64,000 bases of DNA from NCBI GenBank assembly GCA_963575745.1, contig CAUYUJ010004014.1:272861-336860 (forward strand), given 5' to 3'. Below the pieces are notes generated by a model. That model ran no database searches, was not told the origin of the DNA, and worked only from the letters and a program-made list of their open reading frames with translations. The position numbers and the translations under genes are program-made. Below, one piece after another: positions 32,314-45,265 of this stretch (position 1 is the first letter of the stretch; each line of letters begins with the position of its first letter). Source of the stretch: Prorocentrum cordatum. Taxonomy: Eukaryota > Sar > Dinophyceae > Prorocentrales > Prorocentraceae.

Positions 32314-33900
32314 GAAAAAATACATTGATGACGACGGCGAAGGGCGAGATCGACAAACGACGCGACGACGATGGATGAGGAGGAATGAGAAATTCTTCAC
32401 GCTTCGCGTACTCCCACCAGCCCGTTCAGAAACCCTGCCCATGAGAGCTGACGGGGAAAGGGGCGAATAGACACACATAGTGAAACAAAGCGAGCAGCCA
32501 GGATGAACAGGGAGATCTCTGGGAGCTCAAGGGGGTGACCTTGGAGGGCATCTTTGAGCCATCCCTGGGGCTCGCGGGAGGAGGAGGAGGAGGAGGAGGA
32601 GGAGGAGGAGGCAAACCGCCACTTGGGGCCCTCGTGGGACGCTCTTGGGACGCTCTTGGGCGCTTGCGGGGGCAGGGCGTCGGGACGTCGCCGCGGGAGC
32701 AGGGAGCCCGCCAAAGAGCCAGGCGAGCGGGAAAAGTGCCCGAGGCGGTCGCCTGGACGGGGAGGAGGCGCCCTGGAGGCGGAGGCGGCGCGAGACGCCA
32801 GGGCGGGAGCAGGGCGGAGGAGCGGCCAGCCCAGGCGACGGCAGGGGCGGGAGCGCAAGAGAGGAGCGGCGCAGGCCGGCGCGGCATGGCCAGGGTCCGC
32901 GCGGGGCGGACGGCCCGGCCATCAGCGCAGAAGGGCCACCCCGGCGATGTGCCGGAGCGAGGCCATCACACAAGCGCAAACGTTTTTCCAGCTACGTAGT
33001 TTCTGCCCGGGCGGGGGGGGCGATGGTTCCGACCACACGTGGCGACAGCCCTCAGTTTGGAACTTCGAGGAGGAGGAGGAGGAGGGAGGAGGAGGAGGAG
33101 GGTCAGAAGAGGAGGAGGAGGAAGATTGGGGCGCAGGAAGTGGTGGCAGTTCTCCTCCTCCTCCTCCTCCTCCTCCTCCTCGTCCTCCTCCTCCTCCTCC
33201 TCGTCCTCCTCCTCGTCCTCCTCCCTCCTCCTCCTCCCCTTGCTTCTCCCCTCTTCTCCCCCTCCTTTCTCCTCCTGGCCCTTTTCCCTGTTCACGTGCT
33301 CCCCCCGTGTCCTCCTTTTCATTACCCTCCTGTCCATTATCCGCCTTCTCTGGCCGTCCTCCTCTGGCCTCCTCCTCCTCCTTCTTCCCTTCCGCCTCAC
33401 GGCTGTTTCCTTGGAGATTCGGGAGGCCCCAAGGTGTTTGCAAAGTTGTTTGGATATGTTCGCGGGAATTAGAGGAGGGCGGTGAGAAGGACAAACAGCA
33501 GGAGGAACAGCAGGATCAGGAGCAGGATGATGACAGAGGAGGATGCAGGGACGGAGGCGTGGTTCCGTCGCATCCCGCAACACACCCTCGCTCCATCCCA
33601 TTACCTCCATCATTTCATGATCCCGTCTTCCCTACTTCCCGTCCCGTCCCCTCCCTTCCTCTCCTCTGCACCCCCTCTCCCTCCGTTCCTTCCCTCGCCC
33701 ATCCCATCCGAGGGCGAGGCGCAGCAGGAAGAGGCGGGGGGAGCAGGCAGGAGGGAGAGGCGGAGGAGGAGGAGGAGGAGGCGGAGGAGGAGGAGGAGGA
33801 GGAGGAGGAGGAGGAGCGAGGAGCGAGGAGCGAGGAGCGAGGAGCGAGGAGCGAGGAGCGCGCGGAGGAGAAGGAGTAGGAGGATGAGGAGGAGGAGACA
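32314..33900. repeat. Microsatellite-rich DNA up to the assembly gap
   Basis: GGA tracts at 32577-32612, 33066-33125 and 33764-33818, and a CTC tract at 33151-33237 that faces the second GGA tract (possible hairpin). A five-fold GAGCGAG repeat lies at 33815-33860. The mixed sequence between (32613-33060, 33240-33760) shows no gene I recognise. Confidence 0.7.
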
Positions 33901-34000
33901 NNNNNNNNNNNNNNNNNNNNNNNNNNNNNNNNNNNNNNNNNNNNNNNNNNNNNNNNNNNNNNNNNNNNNNNNNNNNNNNNNNNNNNNNNNNNNNNNNNNN
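33901..34000. other. Assembly gap (100 N)
   Basis: A run of exactly 100 undetermined bases, the usual placeholder for a gap of unknown size. It lies between a GGA-rich tract and a long TAC array. Confidence 0.98.
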
Positions 34001-34335
<335 letters not shown>

Positions 34336-34475
34336 GTCCACCGACGCCGGCGTGTCGACCGCGGCGGCGTCCGCGACGCGACGGCGACGAGCCCACAGGG
34401 AGCAGGCGCCTGCCCTGGGAGCAGCCGCTTCTGAGAGCAGCCGCCGCTGCCTTCCATGAGCTCCTGTCCTCAGAG

Positions 34476-34479
<4 letters not shown>

Positions 34480-34509
<30 letters not shown>

Positions 34510-34850
34510 CTGCCCTCAGCCAGATTCGCGTGCCCTCGGCGAGGCCCCCCGCAGCGCCTCCGCTCAAGCAGCGGCGAAGCGTCCTGGCTTGCCGAGAGGC
34601 CCACCAAAGAGTGTTGTAAGAGCCTCGTGTGGTTTGCACGACATGTTCTTTGAACATGTCTGGTTTATGTCAGGAGGGAAAGAAACACACAGACACAATT
34701 AATCGTCTACTCCCAGGAAAATATTTGAAAATATGGAAAGTGGGGGGGAAGACGAAAACCCTGAATATATTTGAAAATATTGGCAATCCTGTTATTCGTG
34801 TGTATTTATTAGCGTGTCCCTGGGCCCCTTGATTATGTTATAAGAACATT
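34480..34850 (+). repeat. (GA)n, repeat J copy 2 and repeat G copy 2
   Basis: A (GA)n run at about 34480-34510, the repeat J match at 34556-34618, then repeat G copy 2 (34668-34833; AGAAACACACAGACACAATT near the start, CTGGGCCCCTTGA at the end). Confidence 0.75.
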
Positions 34851-35158
34851 GTTTCCGGAAAGGGCGGGGGCCCAGGGTTCTCTCTTAGTAAGTAAACTTG
34901 TCCTTGGTGTCATGCTTGAAGATGGCCAGCGAAATTATTTTGTGACAAATCACAAGGTAAAGTCCCACTCAGCGTGGCACAAATGCGTTTCGCGCGTGCC
35001 CGCTCAAGGAAAGTGCGCCCCCCATCTTGGATCCTCGAGAAATAACGAGGTCTGCAGACACCCGTTCTCCCTGGTGAACAAAACGGCGTGGGGCATTTTT
35101 GGTAGAATCCTCTTTTAGAAAACGGGTACACAACAACCGAACCGGTACACTACAAATG

Positions 35159-35336
35159 TCGGGGGCGGAAAAGAGGGGGGTGATGATTAGGGGGGGGATA
35201 TCATGGCGGGGGGCATGATACTTCCCAGATTTCATGGCGCCTTCTCTTATTTCTTTACGTCCCTGGCCCCCCCGCTGGGCCGCGCACATGCCGCCGCGCA
35301 CATGCTCTTGGACACCCCCCTCTTGGCCGCTCCCGA
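35159..35336. mobile_element. MITE family B, copy B2
   Basis: Ends TCGGGGGCGG and CCGCTCCCGA, slightly shortened internally. The 5 bp TSD AAATG is at 35154-35158 and 35337-35341. Confidence 0.92.
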
Positions 35337-35454
35337 AAATGTGAAAATGTTGACTTTTCGCGTGTCCGCTCGAGGATGGCGCGTCCTGCGCCCAGGAATT
35401 CTGGGGATGTCTCGGGCGAAACGAATATGACGGGCCTGGGCGCTCCATGCTTCT

Positions 35455-35583
35455 CTTGGCATCGCTCGGTTGTGTGCATTTTTCCTTCGGCGAGGACCAT
35501 CGAGGAGCATCCTTGATCGTTTGGCGAAAACACGCACGAAAACGACAAAAAACACTGGGAATGGACGTCCGAGCGATGCCCAG
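35455..35583. mobile_element. MITE family A, copy A5
   Basis: Ends CTTGGCATCGCTCGGTTGT and a complement of CTGGGCATCGCTCGGACGT. The 4 bp TSD TTCT is at 35451-35454 and 35584-35587. Confidence 0.92.
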
Positions 35584-35589
35584 TTCTGG

Positions 35590-35835
35590 GAGCGCAATCC
35601 CAGTGTAATTTAGGAGGAATCGCGGCTTTGGGAGCGCGAACGTCGCGAAATGTTCAAGAAGGATCCTGGCCTTGGGAGCGCGGATGTCACGTACTTTACG
35701 AGGGATCGTGGCCTTGGGAGCGTAAATCCAGAATAATTTACGGGGGATCGTGGCCTTGGGAGCGCAAGTCCAGCGTAATTTGCGTGGGATCCTGGCCGCG
35801 GGAGTGCGGACGCCGTATAATTTACAAGGGATCGT
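35590..35835 (+). repeat. 42 bp array type 1, short copy
   Basis: About six units of 42 bp with CCTTGGGAGCGCG and GGGATCGTGG words. The longer version is at 49080-49745. A period of 42 keeps a frame open and gives a 14-residue periodic peptide that I do not regard as a gene. Confidence 0.88.
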
Positions 35836-36540
35836 GGCATGTCCCCCTGTCAATTAGCTCTGGGGCAGCTACTAGGTGCCCAGGCAGCTCGAGCTTAAGA
35901 TCCAGATCCTATGCAAAGGAAGACTCGATCCACAACGCTATAAAGCACAATCGCGGCATGGCACATCGCAATTTAGCACGACGCAGCACAGCACAGCCCT
36001 CGGCACGGTACATCAATACCGATACACTCAGCATTGCAACCTGGCACATTCGTTGGCACGTTCCGTAGAGCGTCCCGTGGCGAGTCCTCCTGACGCGTCT
36101 CGTGGGGAGTCCCCTTGGCACGTCCCGCGGCACGTTCCGTAGCGCGTCCCCTTGGCACGTCCCGCGATGCGTCCCCGTGGCACGTCCCTTGGCACGTCGC
36201 CGGGCGTGTCCCTTGGGACGTTCCGCGGCGCGTCCTCCTGGCATGTCCCCCTGTCAACTAGCTATTAGCTCTGGGGCAGCTACTAGGTGCCCAGGCAGCT
36301 TGAGCTTAATATCCAGATCAGTTCGGTCAGGACTCGGATGCAAAGGGGGACTCAATCCACAACGCTATAGAGCACAATCGCGGCATGGCACCTCGCAATT
36401 CAGCACGGCGCAGCACAGCACAGCCTTCGGCACATTACATCCAGATCGATCGATTCAGCATTGCATAGGCCCGTCGCCCAGTCAGGTGTCATGCCTTAGG
36501 TTTCTATATTCCTCTCCGGGCTCGTGGGTCCAACACGTTT

Positions 36541-37054
36541 TCTCTTCGAGCATGTGGTGGTTCTAAGAAGATTCCGTGGTAGGACTACAGGACTGCCAAG
36601 ACGGTCGGCCCATGCCCTCGGCGAGGACCCGCAGCGCCTCCGCACCCCCCTGCTGGGCGAGACCTGCGCAAGCACTGGCAAGCCTCACTCGTCTGTTGGA
36701 CCTGCTTGGGCCCGTTGCCCCCGGACCGGCGCTTCCCGATTCAGCCAGGCGCTAAAGCAAACGCGCAACTGGCTACGTTGATCACGGGGCGAGACCGCCC
36801 GCGCAGGCACTGGCTCGCGCGACGCTTCCACGTGGCCGCAGGGCCCCCCGTGGGGACCCCTGCGGGTCCGCCGCGGCGCCCGCGGCCGCGGCCTCCGCGC
36901 CCCCGGCGGCCGCCCGCGGCCGCTCGCCGCCCGCTCGCTCGCGGCGGCGCCGGCGGCGCGCTGCATCTGCCCGGGTGGCCCTCGCGGCCGCCGCCGCCGC
37001 CGGCGCCGCCGGCCACTGCCGAGGCCGCCGCCACCGCGGGCGGCGCCCACAGCG
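36541..37054. other. No gene recognised
   Basis: Mixed to very GC-rich DNA (GCCGCC words from about 36860). No repeat or protein motif recognised. Confidence 0.4.
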
Positions 37055-37184
37055 CTTGGCATCGCTCGGACGTGTGCGTTTTTTCTCGGCGAGGACCATC
37101 GAGGAGCATCCTCGACCATCTGGCGAAAAAACCGCGCACGAAATCGAAAAATACGCGAGGAATGGACGTCCGAGCGATGGCGAG
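37055..37184. mobile_element. MITE family A, copy A6
   Basis: Full-length copy with both CATCGCTCGGACGT arms in a very GC-rich context. No matching 4 bp flanks, so the TSD has decayed or the copy was moved by recombination. Confidence 0.88.
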
Positions 37185-38510
37185 ACTGCCGTCGTCGACG
37201 TCGTCGGCGGCGGCGGCGCCCACAGCTCGCGCGGCCTCGCCCGCGCGGCCCGCGGCGGCGGCCGCCGCCGCCAGGGCGCGGGATGCGCGCTGCGGTGTCT
37301 CTTTGCCCTCGTCGTCGGGTGGACTTCCCGGGGGGCGCGGTCGTCTCTGATGCTCGCTGGCCCTCCTGAAAGTCCCAAGGAGTTCCGGAGGCTTCCAGGA
37401 GTTTCCGCAGGGCCTCCAGGGAAGCTTCAGGCTCCTCGAGGCTGCGGCGTGAAGGATCTGCGTCTTCCCTGTCCTTTCCTCCTCTCGTGTCGGTCTCCCG
37501 TCGTCGTTGCCGTGGCCGTTCCCGCCTGGTGTGTCGCTGTTTGGCAGCAGTGCCGTTGCCAGTGATCTGCAGACCGTGGTATCTCGACATTATCAACACA
37601 CATCTGACGTGCACCGCTTCTCCTTCTCTCTCTCTCTCTCTCTCTTTCTGCCCTTGTTGTGGGGCCTTCCTGGGTGGTAGGGGCGGATCGCGCTCCATGA
37701 GAGGTTCAGCAGATGAGTTTGAAGGGTTGCGCAATGAGAAAGGGCGCACCGACTGGATAGGGGAGGGGAGAGGGACGAGACATGATGAACATGTCAAGTC
37801 GTGTCGTGGAGCCAAGGTGCAAGTCGTGGAGCCAAGGTGCAAGTCAAGGGTGATTGAGGTGCGACGGTACAAGGTGAGACAAATCTAGCGATGAAGAATG
37901 CACCATTCGCCCCGCCCGCCTCTGGGGTCGGTGGATATTGAGGTAAGCGAGGGCCACATGGTGAAAACGAAGCGCCCTCTCCTGGCCGTACAAAGTCAGA
38001 AAGTCTCGAACAGAAGCCCGTTTGGCGACATGAAGTTGCTTTTTCGGATCGCCTGGTTGCAGGAGAGTATCAGCCGTGAGGGAGTAGCATATGCGAGACG
38101 CCTGGATCACCAAAGTGGCACGTCTGGTGGTTCAACGAGGAGGGCTCAGTCACAAGGAGGAGGGACGGAGGAGAAGGAGGGGAAGAAGGATGTGAGGAGG
38201 AAACGTGGGATGAAAAAAAGGAGGTGAGAAGGAGCAGGGGGAGGAGGTGTACTAGCAGGATGAGGCTCATCCTCACCCCATTCCTCCTGTCCTACTGTAC
38301 CGCTGGGACCTCCCCTCCACTCCTCCCCTCCGCTTCCACTTTCCCCCACAACGCTCCGCCCCCCTTTTTCGTCTTCCTCCGGGCCCTCGGGGGCGCGCTC
38401 GGCGATGAACATGCTGATGCTCCTCATACCCCTCCTCCCTCCGAGATCAGCGACGACGAACGACGACGACCGACGGCGACGACCGACGACCAAGCCACGA
38501 ACAGCACCTA

Positions 38511-38551
<41 letters not shown>

Positions 38552-38932
38552 ATCACTGACATTGAGCACGCCGACGGCGGCTGCGGCGAACGACGGACCG
38601 CGACCGACGGACAGCGACCGACGACCGACGGCGACGCAAGGCGTCCGAGGCCCCCAGGTCTTCCCTGGAAGTCTCCGGAGGCCGAGGTCCAGACGAGGCC
38701 CCTGGAGATCTCCAGGGCCTCGACGCTCGCTTCCCGATGGAGCGATCGAGCGAGGGTCGGCGACGGCGGCATCGGCGCGCTAGGGGCTGTCGTCGGGCGG
38801 TGACGGCGCGCGAGGGGCTGCGATGGCTGCCGCGGCGACAGCGACGACGTCGTCGGCGGCGTCGGCGACTTCGACGACGGCGGCGGCGGCGGCGACGGCA
38901 GTGTGGCGACGACGACGGTGACTGCGGTGTCA
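37185..38932. other. No gene recognised; simple repeats
   Basis: A (CT)n run at about 37619-37650, a short tandem GTGCAAGTCGTGGAGCCAAG duplication near 37797-37845, and (GAC)n / CGACGA sequence at 38450-38640 with a pure tract at about 38513-38552. Frames give low-complexity peptides. Confidence 0.5.
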
Positions 38933-39063
38933 CTTGGCATCGCTCGGACGTGTGCGTTTTTTCCTCGGCGAGGACCATCGAGGAGCATCCTTGATCATTT
39001 GGCGAAAAACCACGCACGAAACCGAAAAAAAACACAGGGGATGGACGTCCGAGCGATGGCGAG
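38933..39063. mobile_element. MITE family A, copy A7
   Basis: Full-length copy; ends CTTGGCATCGCTCGGACGT and its complement. The 4 bp TSD GTCA is at 38929-38932 and 39064-39067. Confidence 0.93.
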
Positions 39064-40728
39064 GTCAACGACGCCGACGATGGCGGCCACGACCACGACG
39101 ACGACGGCGGCAACTAGGAGGAGTCGGCTTGCAGGGGGGGGCGGGCGCGGGCGGGGCGCCAGCGACCGCGCCGATTCCATCGCGGGCCGCTGCCCGTTCC
39201 CGGGGCTCTGAGGAATCTTCCGGGCCCAGTCGGCCTCGCAGTCGGCGCCGGCGTCGCGTCGCCCGCGAGCGCCAGCCGGCGGGCGGGCCGACCTCGTTGC
39301 GAATGTTTGGCGCGAGAGACCCGCGCGGGCCTCGCGCTGTGCCCGCGCCCCAGGGCGACGGCCCAGGCCCTTCTAGCCCCCCGCGCTGACGCGATGGCCT
39401 CGCGCGCGGCGCAGGAGCGGGCGCCGCCGACCGTTCGGTTCGGTTCCGCTTACTTCTCATGCGAGAACGCAAAGCCCCCCATGCTGCTCGCGCGCTTTGC
39501 GCGCTGAGCAATGCGACGCAGTTGCGACGGCCGCGCGTTCAATTGGAAACCGCAACGCAAGTTTCCCTCCCCGCGCGCGGGGCGGGGCATGAACTTACAG
39601 ATGCGCCGACGGTCGAGAAAGCGCGCGCCTGCGCCTGCCATGTCGGGCGTGCGCACTGGGCCCGGAAATCTGTGGCTCGACCGCCCGATGCGCCCCAAAA
39701 ATCGCTCCGCCTCCCCCCCCGCCCCCCCCCCTCAAAACTCTTCCGCGCTCCTGGAAAAAAACGCGCCGCCGAGGCGGGAGCTCGGGCCGCGGCCCGATGG
39801 CCCCCAGGGCGCAGGGGAATCAAAGGAATCAGTACGAATCAGTACAGAATCAATACATAATCGGAACAACTGCGACCCCTGATTCTAGCGGAATCAAAAG
39901 AATCAGCGCGGAATCAATACGGAATGAAAGGAGGAATCGGCGATGGAACCAGAATCGGCCAGAACGGGGAAGTAGGCCAGAATCGGTGCCAGAACCCATG
40001 GAGAGAGGTCTTTTTTCCCGCGAGTTCATTGCGGCGGGTCCGCGGCGCGGGCGCGCCGCGCGACTTCGCGGGTTCAGCGAGGCGCGCGGTCGGCGCTCAG
40101 AGTGAACAGGTTGTTTTCAGGACGATATCCTGGCGGCGCGCTGGCGCATTGCGCAATTGCGTATTCCTGGCGGGCTGCTTGAGGGCGACCCGGCAGCGTC
40201 GGCCGAATGGCCCGCAAATACCGCGCGGCCGATCGCGCGCCCCATGCGGTCACGTCGACCGCCGTGCGCCGCGACGGCCGCGCGCCCCGGACCGCGCCAT
40301 TGCCGCGTTGGATTGGGCGGCGCAGCGCCCGTCCTCCAAAAGTCGTCACATGCATATCGCGCGTGTCGAGCCAGCAGCAATCGCTCCCAGAAGCAGCCTT
40401 GACAGGCGCCCCATGCCCGTTGTCGCCCGGTCCCGATCCAAATCATAGTTTCTTAGGGTGCGCTTGCGCGAATGTGAGCGCGCGGGCAAGAAACGCGCGC
40501 GCGCTTGGCGCAGCCTGGGAAATCCAACATGGACCCCCCCGGGGGCGCGGGGCGCCGGCGACGCCTCCGCCCGCCTCCCGCGCGCCCGACCCCCCCCGCA
40601 AGCCGACTCCTCCTAGCGGCAACGGCGTCGACGACGGGGTCGGCGGCCGCGGCGGTGGTGGCGACGCTGACATCCGAGGACCCCGACACTCTGACAGGGG
40701 TCCGCGACCCCAGAGGTCCCCAACCTGT
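39064..40728. other. GC-rich DNA; GAATCA minisatellite inside
   Basis: GC-rich with no recognisable gene. At about 39826-39990 a degenerate GGAATCA(G/A)TAC minisatellite makes a local AT-richer patch. Confidence 0.45.
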
Positions 40729-41103
40729 CCTCCTCCTCCTCCTCCTCCTCCTCCTCCTCCTCCTCCTCCTCCTCCTCCTCCTCCTCTGCAGGTGCAGTGG
40801 AGACCCATGGTGCCCTGGGTTTCTTGGGTTTCGATGCTCTTGGCATGGAAAGCTTGACGTGCCCACACCAGAGATCAGTGGACGTCTTGGGGTCTCAGGG
40901 TCCGTCGAAAGTCTCTTGCGGTCGAGCTCCCACTGCAATGGGTCTCCCCATCCCCGGATCGTGGTTCGTGGCCGCGGGGCCTGACAACGGGCCCTGGAGG
41001 CCAGAGCCGAGGGAGACCGCCTGGGCGGAGCAGAAGCGCCGTGGCTGGAGATCTGGGGACGACGTCGGTGACGACGTCGACGACGACGTCGATGACGACG
41101 ACG

Positions 41104-41147
<44 letters not shown>

Positions 41148-41600
41148 ATCGATGACGACGTCGATGACGACGTCGATGACGACGACGTCGACGACGACGT
41201 CGATGACGACGTCGATGACGACGTCGACGACGGGTCGGCCGCGGCGGCGTCGGCTCGGCAGCGGCGGGCGCTGCGGCGCTCGGGAGGGGGAGGCGCCCGC
41301 GGCGCACGTTTTCTTTGTGGTCCCGGCAGGACTGTCGGCCACCCGCCTCACGTCGCATGCTGCCAGTAGCGACTTCCTCCTCCTCCTCCTCCTCCTCCTC
41401 CTCCTCCTCCCTCCTCCTCCTCCTCCTCCTCCTCCTCCTCCTCCTTCCTCCTTCTCCTCCTGCTCCTCCTCCTCCTCCTCCTCCTCCTCCTCCTCCTCCT
41501 CCTTCCCTTCCTCCTCCTGCTCCGTCTCCTCCTCCTGCTCCTCCTCCTCCTCCTCCTCCTCATCCTCCTCCATCTTCTCCTCCTCCTCCTCCTCGAGCCG
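40729..41600. repeat. CTC, GAC and CTC microsatellites in series
   Basis: (CTC)n at 40729-40788, a (GAC)n tract with GATGACGACGTC interruptions at 41058-41232, and (CTC)n at 41371-41594. The sequence between shows no gene. The GAC tract reads poly-Asp in one frame and is discounted as coding. Confidence 0.85.
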
Positions 41601-42099
41601 AGAGGATGAAGTACAGTCGAAGTCCATAGTATGGACGCGCGCCTTTCTCTAGGGTACCCTGGGGTCCCTGCCTGCCTCTGCCTCTGCGGCCCTGGGGTCA
41701 CTACCTCCTGCCGCCCAAGATATCCCAGCTTCGGGTTCCAAGGGTCTTGCGTCCTTGCCACGCGTCCTTAAGAGATTTCCCCCCGGAAAGTGCGTGGTCC
41801 CAGGGTTCTTTGTTAGTTTTGTCAAAGGGCCGGGTCTTTACTTGCGACGGGCCAGCGAATTTCCTTATGTGATGAATAACGAGGTCGAGACGGGCCAGCG
41901 AACTAAAATGTGAGGATGTCCCGAGCGAAGCGTTGGTTTTCGAAATTCCGATTGGTCAAACACAGGGTGCGGGACACAGATTCAGGTCAGCGAATCCGTG
42001 TTTTTTACGCGTGTTCCCATCGATTGGCCCTTGTCCAAAGGCAGGGAGCCGTGTGTTTGTACATCTGTTCTTTTACACTGGCTCTCTCCAGGAGGCCAC

Positions 42100-43640
42100 A
42101 CGAGGGCCCAGGTCAACCAGGAAGATATTCAACATGGTTGTCCCGAGCTGGAACCATGTTTTCTCACGTGTCCAGGCCACCCAGTGGGGTATCTAACATG
42201 ATTGTCCCGAACTGGAGCCATGTGTTTGTACGTATCCAGGCCGCCCAGGGGGGTATCTAACATGGCGTCGGGTCCAACGCCGAATTATCAGGACACGCAC
42301 GGGAGCCGAAAACCGTTACCCGAACACATATCCCAAAACAGAAAAGTGATGTGTTCTTGCTGTGGACAGGGTGTGGCGCTGTGGGGGCCTCTGCAGGGAA
42401 GACATTGCGAGGATGCCTTGAGCGGGAGCGCGAATTCAGCGTATCCAGGCCACGCAGGTATCTAACATGGTTGTCCCGAGCTGGAACCACGTGTTTTTGC
42501 GTATCCAGGCCAACCAGAGGGGTATATAACATGATTGCCCCGAGCAAGAACCATGTATGGTTCCCTGTCCAGGCCACTCAGGGGTGCCTATAACATGGTT
42601 GTCCCGAGCTGGCACCACATCGTTTTGCGTGTCCAGGCCATCCAGGGGTGCCTCTCACATGGTTGTCCCGAGCAAGGACCACGTGTTTGAACGTGTCCAG
42701 GCCACCCAGGGGTGTATCTAACATGGTTGCCCAGAGCTGGCACCACGTGTTGTTACGTGTTCAGGCCACCCAGGGGGGTATCTAACATGGCTGCCCCGAG
42801 CAACGGGCACGTGTTTCACGTGTCCAGGCCACCCAGGGGTGTATCTGACATGGTTGCCCAGAGCTGGATCCAGGTGTTTTGGCCGCCCAGTGGGGTATCT
42901 AACATGATTGTCCCGAATTGGAACCACGTGGTTGCACGTGTCCAGGCCGCCCAGGGGGGTATCTAACATGGCGCTGGGCCCAACGCCGAATTATCAGGAC
43001 ACGCACGGGGGCAGAACAACGCTACCCGAACACATATCCCAATACAGAACAGTGTCTCGAGCGGGAGCGACGAATGCGAAGACTGCGAAGATGTCTCGAG
43101 CGGGAGCGCGGATTCAGCGTATCCAGGCCACCCAGGGGGATGCTTAACATTGTTGGCCCGAGCTGGAACCATGTGTTCTCACGTGTCCAAGCCACCCAGG
43201 GGGGTACTTGATATCAGTGTCCCGAGTCAGAACCATGTAGTTTTACATGTTCAGGCCTCCGAAGGGGATATCTAACATGGTTGTCCCCAGCTTGGACCAC
43301 ATGTTTTACGTGTCCAGGCCACCCAGGGGGTATCTAACATGATTGTCCCGAGCAAGAACCTTGTGTTGTAACGTGTCCAGGCTACTCAGGGGTGTATCTA
43401 CCATTGGTGTCCCGAGCTGGCACCACATGTTCTTACGTGTCCAGGCCACCCCGTGGGATATCTAGCATGGTTGCCCCGAGCAAGGGCCACGTGTTTGAAC
43501 GTGTCCAGGCCACCAAGGAGAGTATCTAACATGGTTGCCCAGAACTGACACCACGTGCTTTTACTTGTCCAGGCCACCCAGGGGGGTATCGATCATGATT
43601 GTCCCGAATTGGAATCAAGTGGCTGTACGTGTCCAGGCCG
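42100..43640 (+). repeat. 63 bp tandem array
   Basis: About 20 units of roughly 63 bp with CGTGTCCAGGCCACCCAGG, GGTATCTAACATGGTTG and CCCGAGCTGGAACCA words. Two copies of a different block (CGCCGAATTATCAGGACACG, near 42280 and 42980) interrupt the array at matching phase, indicating a higher-order duplication of about 700 bp. Confidence 0.9.
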
Positions 43641-43734
43641 CTCAGGAGGTATACATTTCTGCAAGCATTGGGACATGTGTTTGGGGAGCGCGTTTCGCTT
43701 CCCCCCGCCACCCAGGAGGCACCAGGAGGCCCGA

Positions 43735-43970
43735 GAAGCCTGACAACACATGGGTTCCTAACGCCCAAGGGCGGGAGAAGCGTGAACACATATGGGTTCT
43801 TAGCGCTCCAGGGCGGGACAAGCGTGAAAACACGTGGGTACCTAACGCCCCAGGGCGGGACACACGTGACAGCACATGGTCTTTAACGCTCCAGGGCGGC
43901 AGACATTTGAACACACACGGGTTCCTAACGCCCCAGGGCGGGACAATCGTGAAAACGCGTGGGTCCAGGC
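43735..43970 (+). repeat. 42 bp array type 2, short copy
   Basis: About five to six units of 42 bp with CGCCCCAGGGCGGGACAAGC and GTGGGTTCCTAA words. Longer version at 56255-57320. Confidence 0.88.
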
Positions 43971-44390
43971 GGATGTCTAGTATGAGGATGTGTTGAGTTT
44001 GTGTAGAGCGAACCGCGTGGTTTCACGTGTCCAGGTCGCCCAGGCGGATTTCTAGCATGAGGAGGTGTTGAGAAAGTCTCGAGCGAGACGCATGTTTTCA
44101 CGTGTCCAGGTCGCTCAGGCGGATGTCTAAAATGAGGATGTGTTGAGAACGTCTCAACGTCTCCAGCGAAACGCTTGTTTTCACGTGCCCAGGTCACCCA
44201 GACGGACGTCTAACATGAAGATGTGTTGAGGATGTCTCGAGCGAACCATTTGTTTTCACGTGTCCAATTCGCCCAGGCGGATGTCTAGCATGAGGATGTG
44301 TTGCGGATGGGTTGAGCGACACACGTGTTTTCACGTGTCCAGGTCGCCCAGGCGGATGCCTAGCATGTGGAGTTGGGCAGGATGTTTCGA
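43970..44390 (+). repeat. 75 bp tandem array, second copy
   Basis: Five to six units homologous to 29550-30290: CACGTGTCCAGGTCGCCCAG, GGCGGATGTCTAGCATGAGG and a diverged GTCTCGAGCGA motif. Confidence 0.85.
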
Positions 44391-44394
44391 GCGA

Positions 44395-45265
44395 AACGCT
44401 TGTCCCCCGCACGTTCCGTAGCGCGCCCCGTTGGCACGTCCCGCGGTGCGTCCTCATGGCCAGTCCTTTGGCACGTCGCTTGGCGCGTCCCTTGGGACAT
44501 TCCGCGGCGCGTCCTCTTGGCATGCCCTCCTGTGGGTGTTGGCGTGGGTGTGGGTTTGGTTGTGGGTGTGGGTGTGGGCGTGGGCCTGGGTGTGAGTTGG
44601 TATTGGTGTGGGTGCGGCGCCCCAGACGCTTGGTTTCACGCGTCCAGGTTGCCCTCCTGGCATGTTCCCCTGTCAGTTAGCTCTGGGGGCAGCTACTATG
44701 TGCTTAGGCAGTTCAAGCTTGAGATCCAGATCAGTTCGGTCAGGATTCGGATGCACAGGATGACTCGATCCACAACGCTATAGAGCACGATCGCGGCATG
44801 GCACATCGCAATTCAGCACGGCGCATCACAGCACAGCATTCACGGTACATCAAGATCGATAGATTCAGCATTGCAATTTGGCACGTTGATGACACGTTCC
44901 ATGGCGCGTTCCGTGGCGAGTCCCATTGGCACGTCGCGCGGCGCGTCCCTTGGCACGTCGCGCGGCGCGTCCATTGGCACGTTCCGTAGCGCGTCCTCTT
45001 GGCACGTTCCGCGGTGCGTCCCCATGGCACGTCCTCTGGCACGTCCCCTGGCGCTTCCCTTGCGACTTTCCTCGGCGCGTCCTCCTAGCATGTATCTCTG
45101 GGGCAGCTACGTTGTGCTCAGGCAGCTCAAGCTTAAGATCCAGATCAGTTCGGTCAGGACTCGGATGCGAAGGAGGACTCGATCCACAACGCTATAGAGC
45201 ACAATCGCGGCATAGCACATCGGAATTCAGCACAGCACATCAAGATCGATACATTCAGCATGGCA
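44395..45265 (+). repeat. 12 bp arrays, GTGTGG tract and two cores
   Basis: The first 12 bp array (44400-44530) is cut by a (GTGTGG)n-like tract (44533-44612) and a fragment with ACGCTTGGTTTCACGCGTCC. Then core (44650-44880), a second 12 bp array (44880-45085) and core (45085-45265). The interruption separates words that are contiguous in other copies. Confidence 0.8.

Larger units (their letters stand above)
34855..36540 (+). repeat. Composite element V, with two MITE insertions
   Basis: Head CCGGAAAGGGCGGGGGCCCA at 34855, diverged leader to about 35150, MITE B2, MITE A5, a 42 bp array (35590-35835), core (35836-36042), 12 bp array (36050-36250), second core (36245-36455) and a diverged tail (CCTCTCCGGGCTCGTGGGTC) to 36540. 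Both MITEs carry perfect TSDs, so they inserted after the composite had formed. Confidence 0.75.

Noticed and set aside
35836-36042. tRNA-like A-box (TAGCTCTGGGGCAG) and B-box-like (GACTCGATCCAC) words in the core, suggesting a tRNA-derived SINE
   Set aside because: The words are about 80 bases apart, the B-box match has an extra base, and no cloverleaf folds. The core also always sits in a composite rather than alone with a poly-A tail.
42100-43640. CRISPR-like look of regularly spaced repeats
   Set aside because: There are no constant-length unique spacers; the whole unit is repeated. No cas-type protein is present and the context is eukaryotic.
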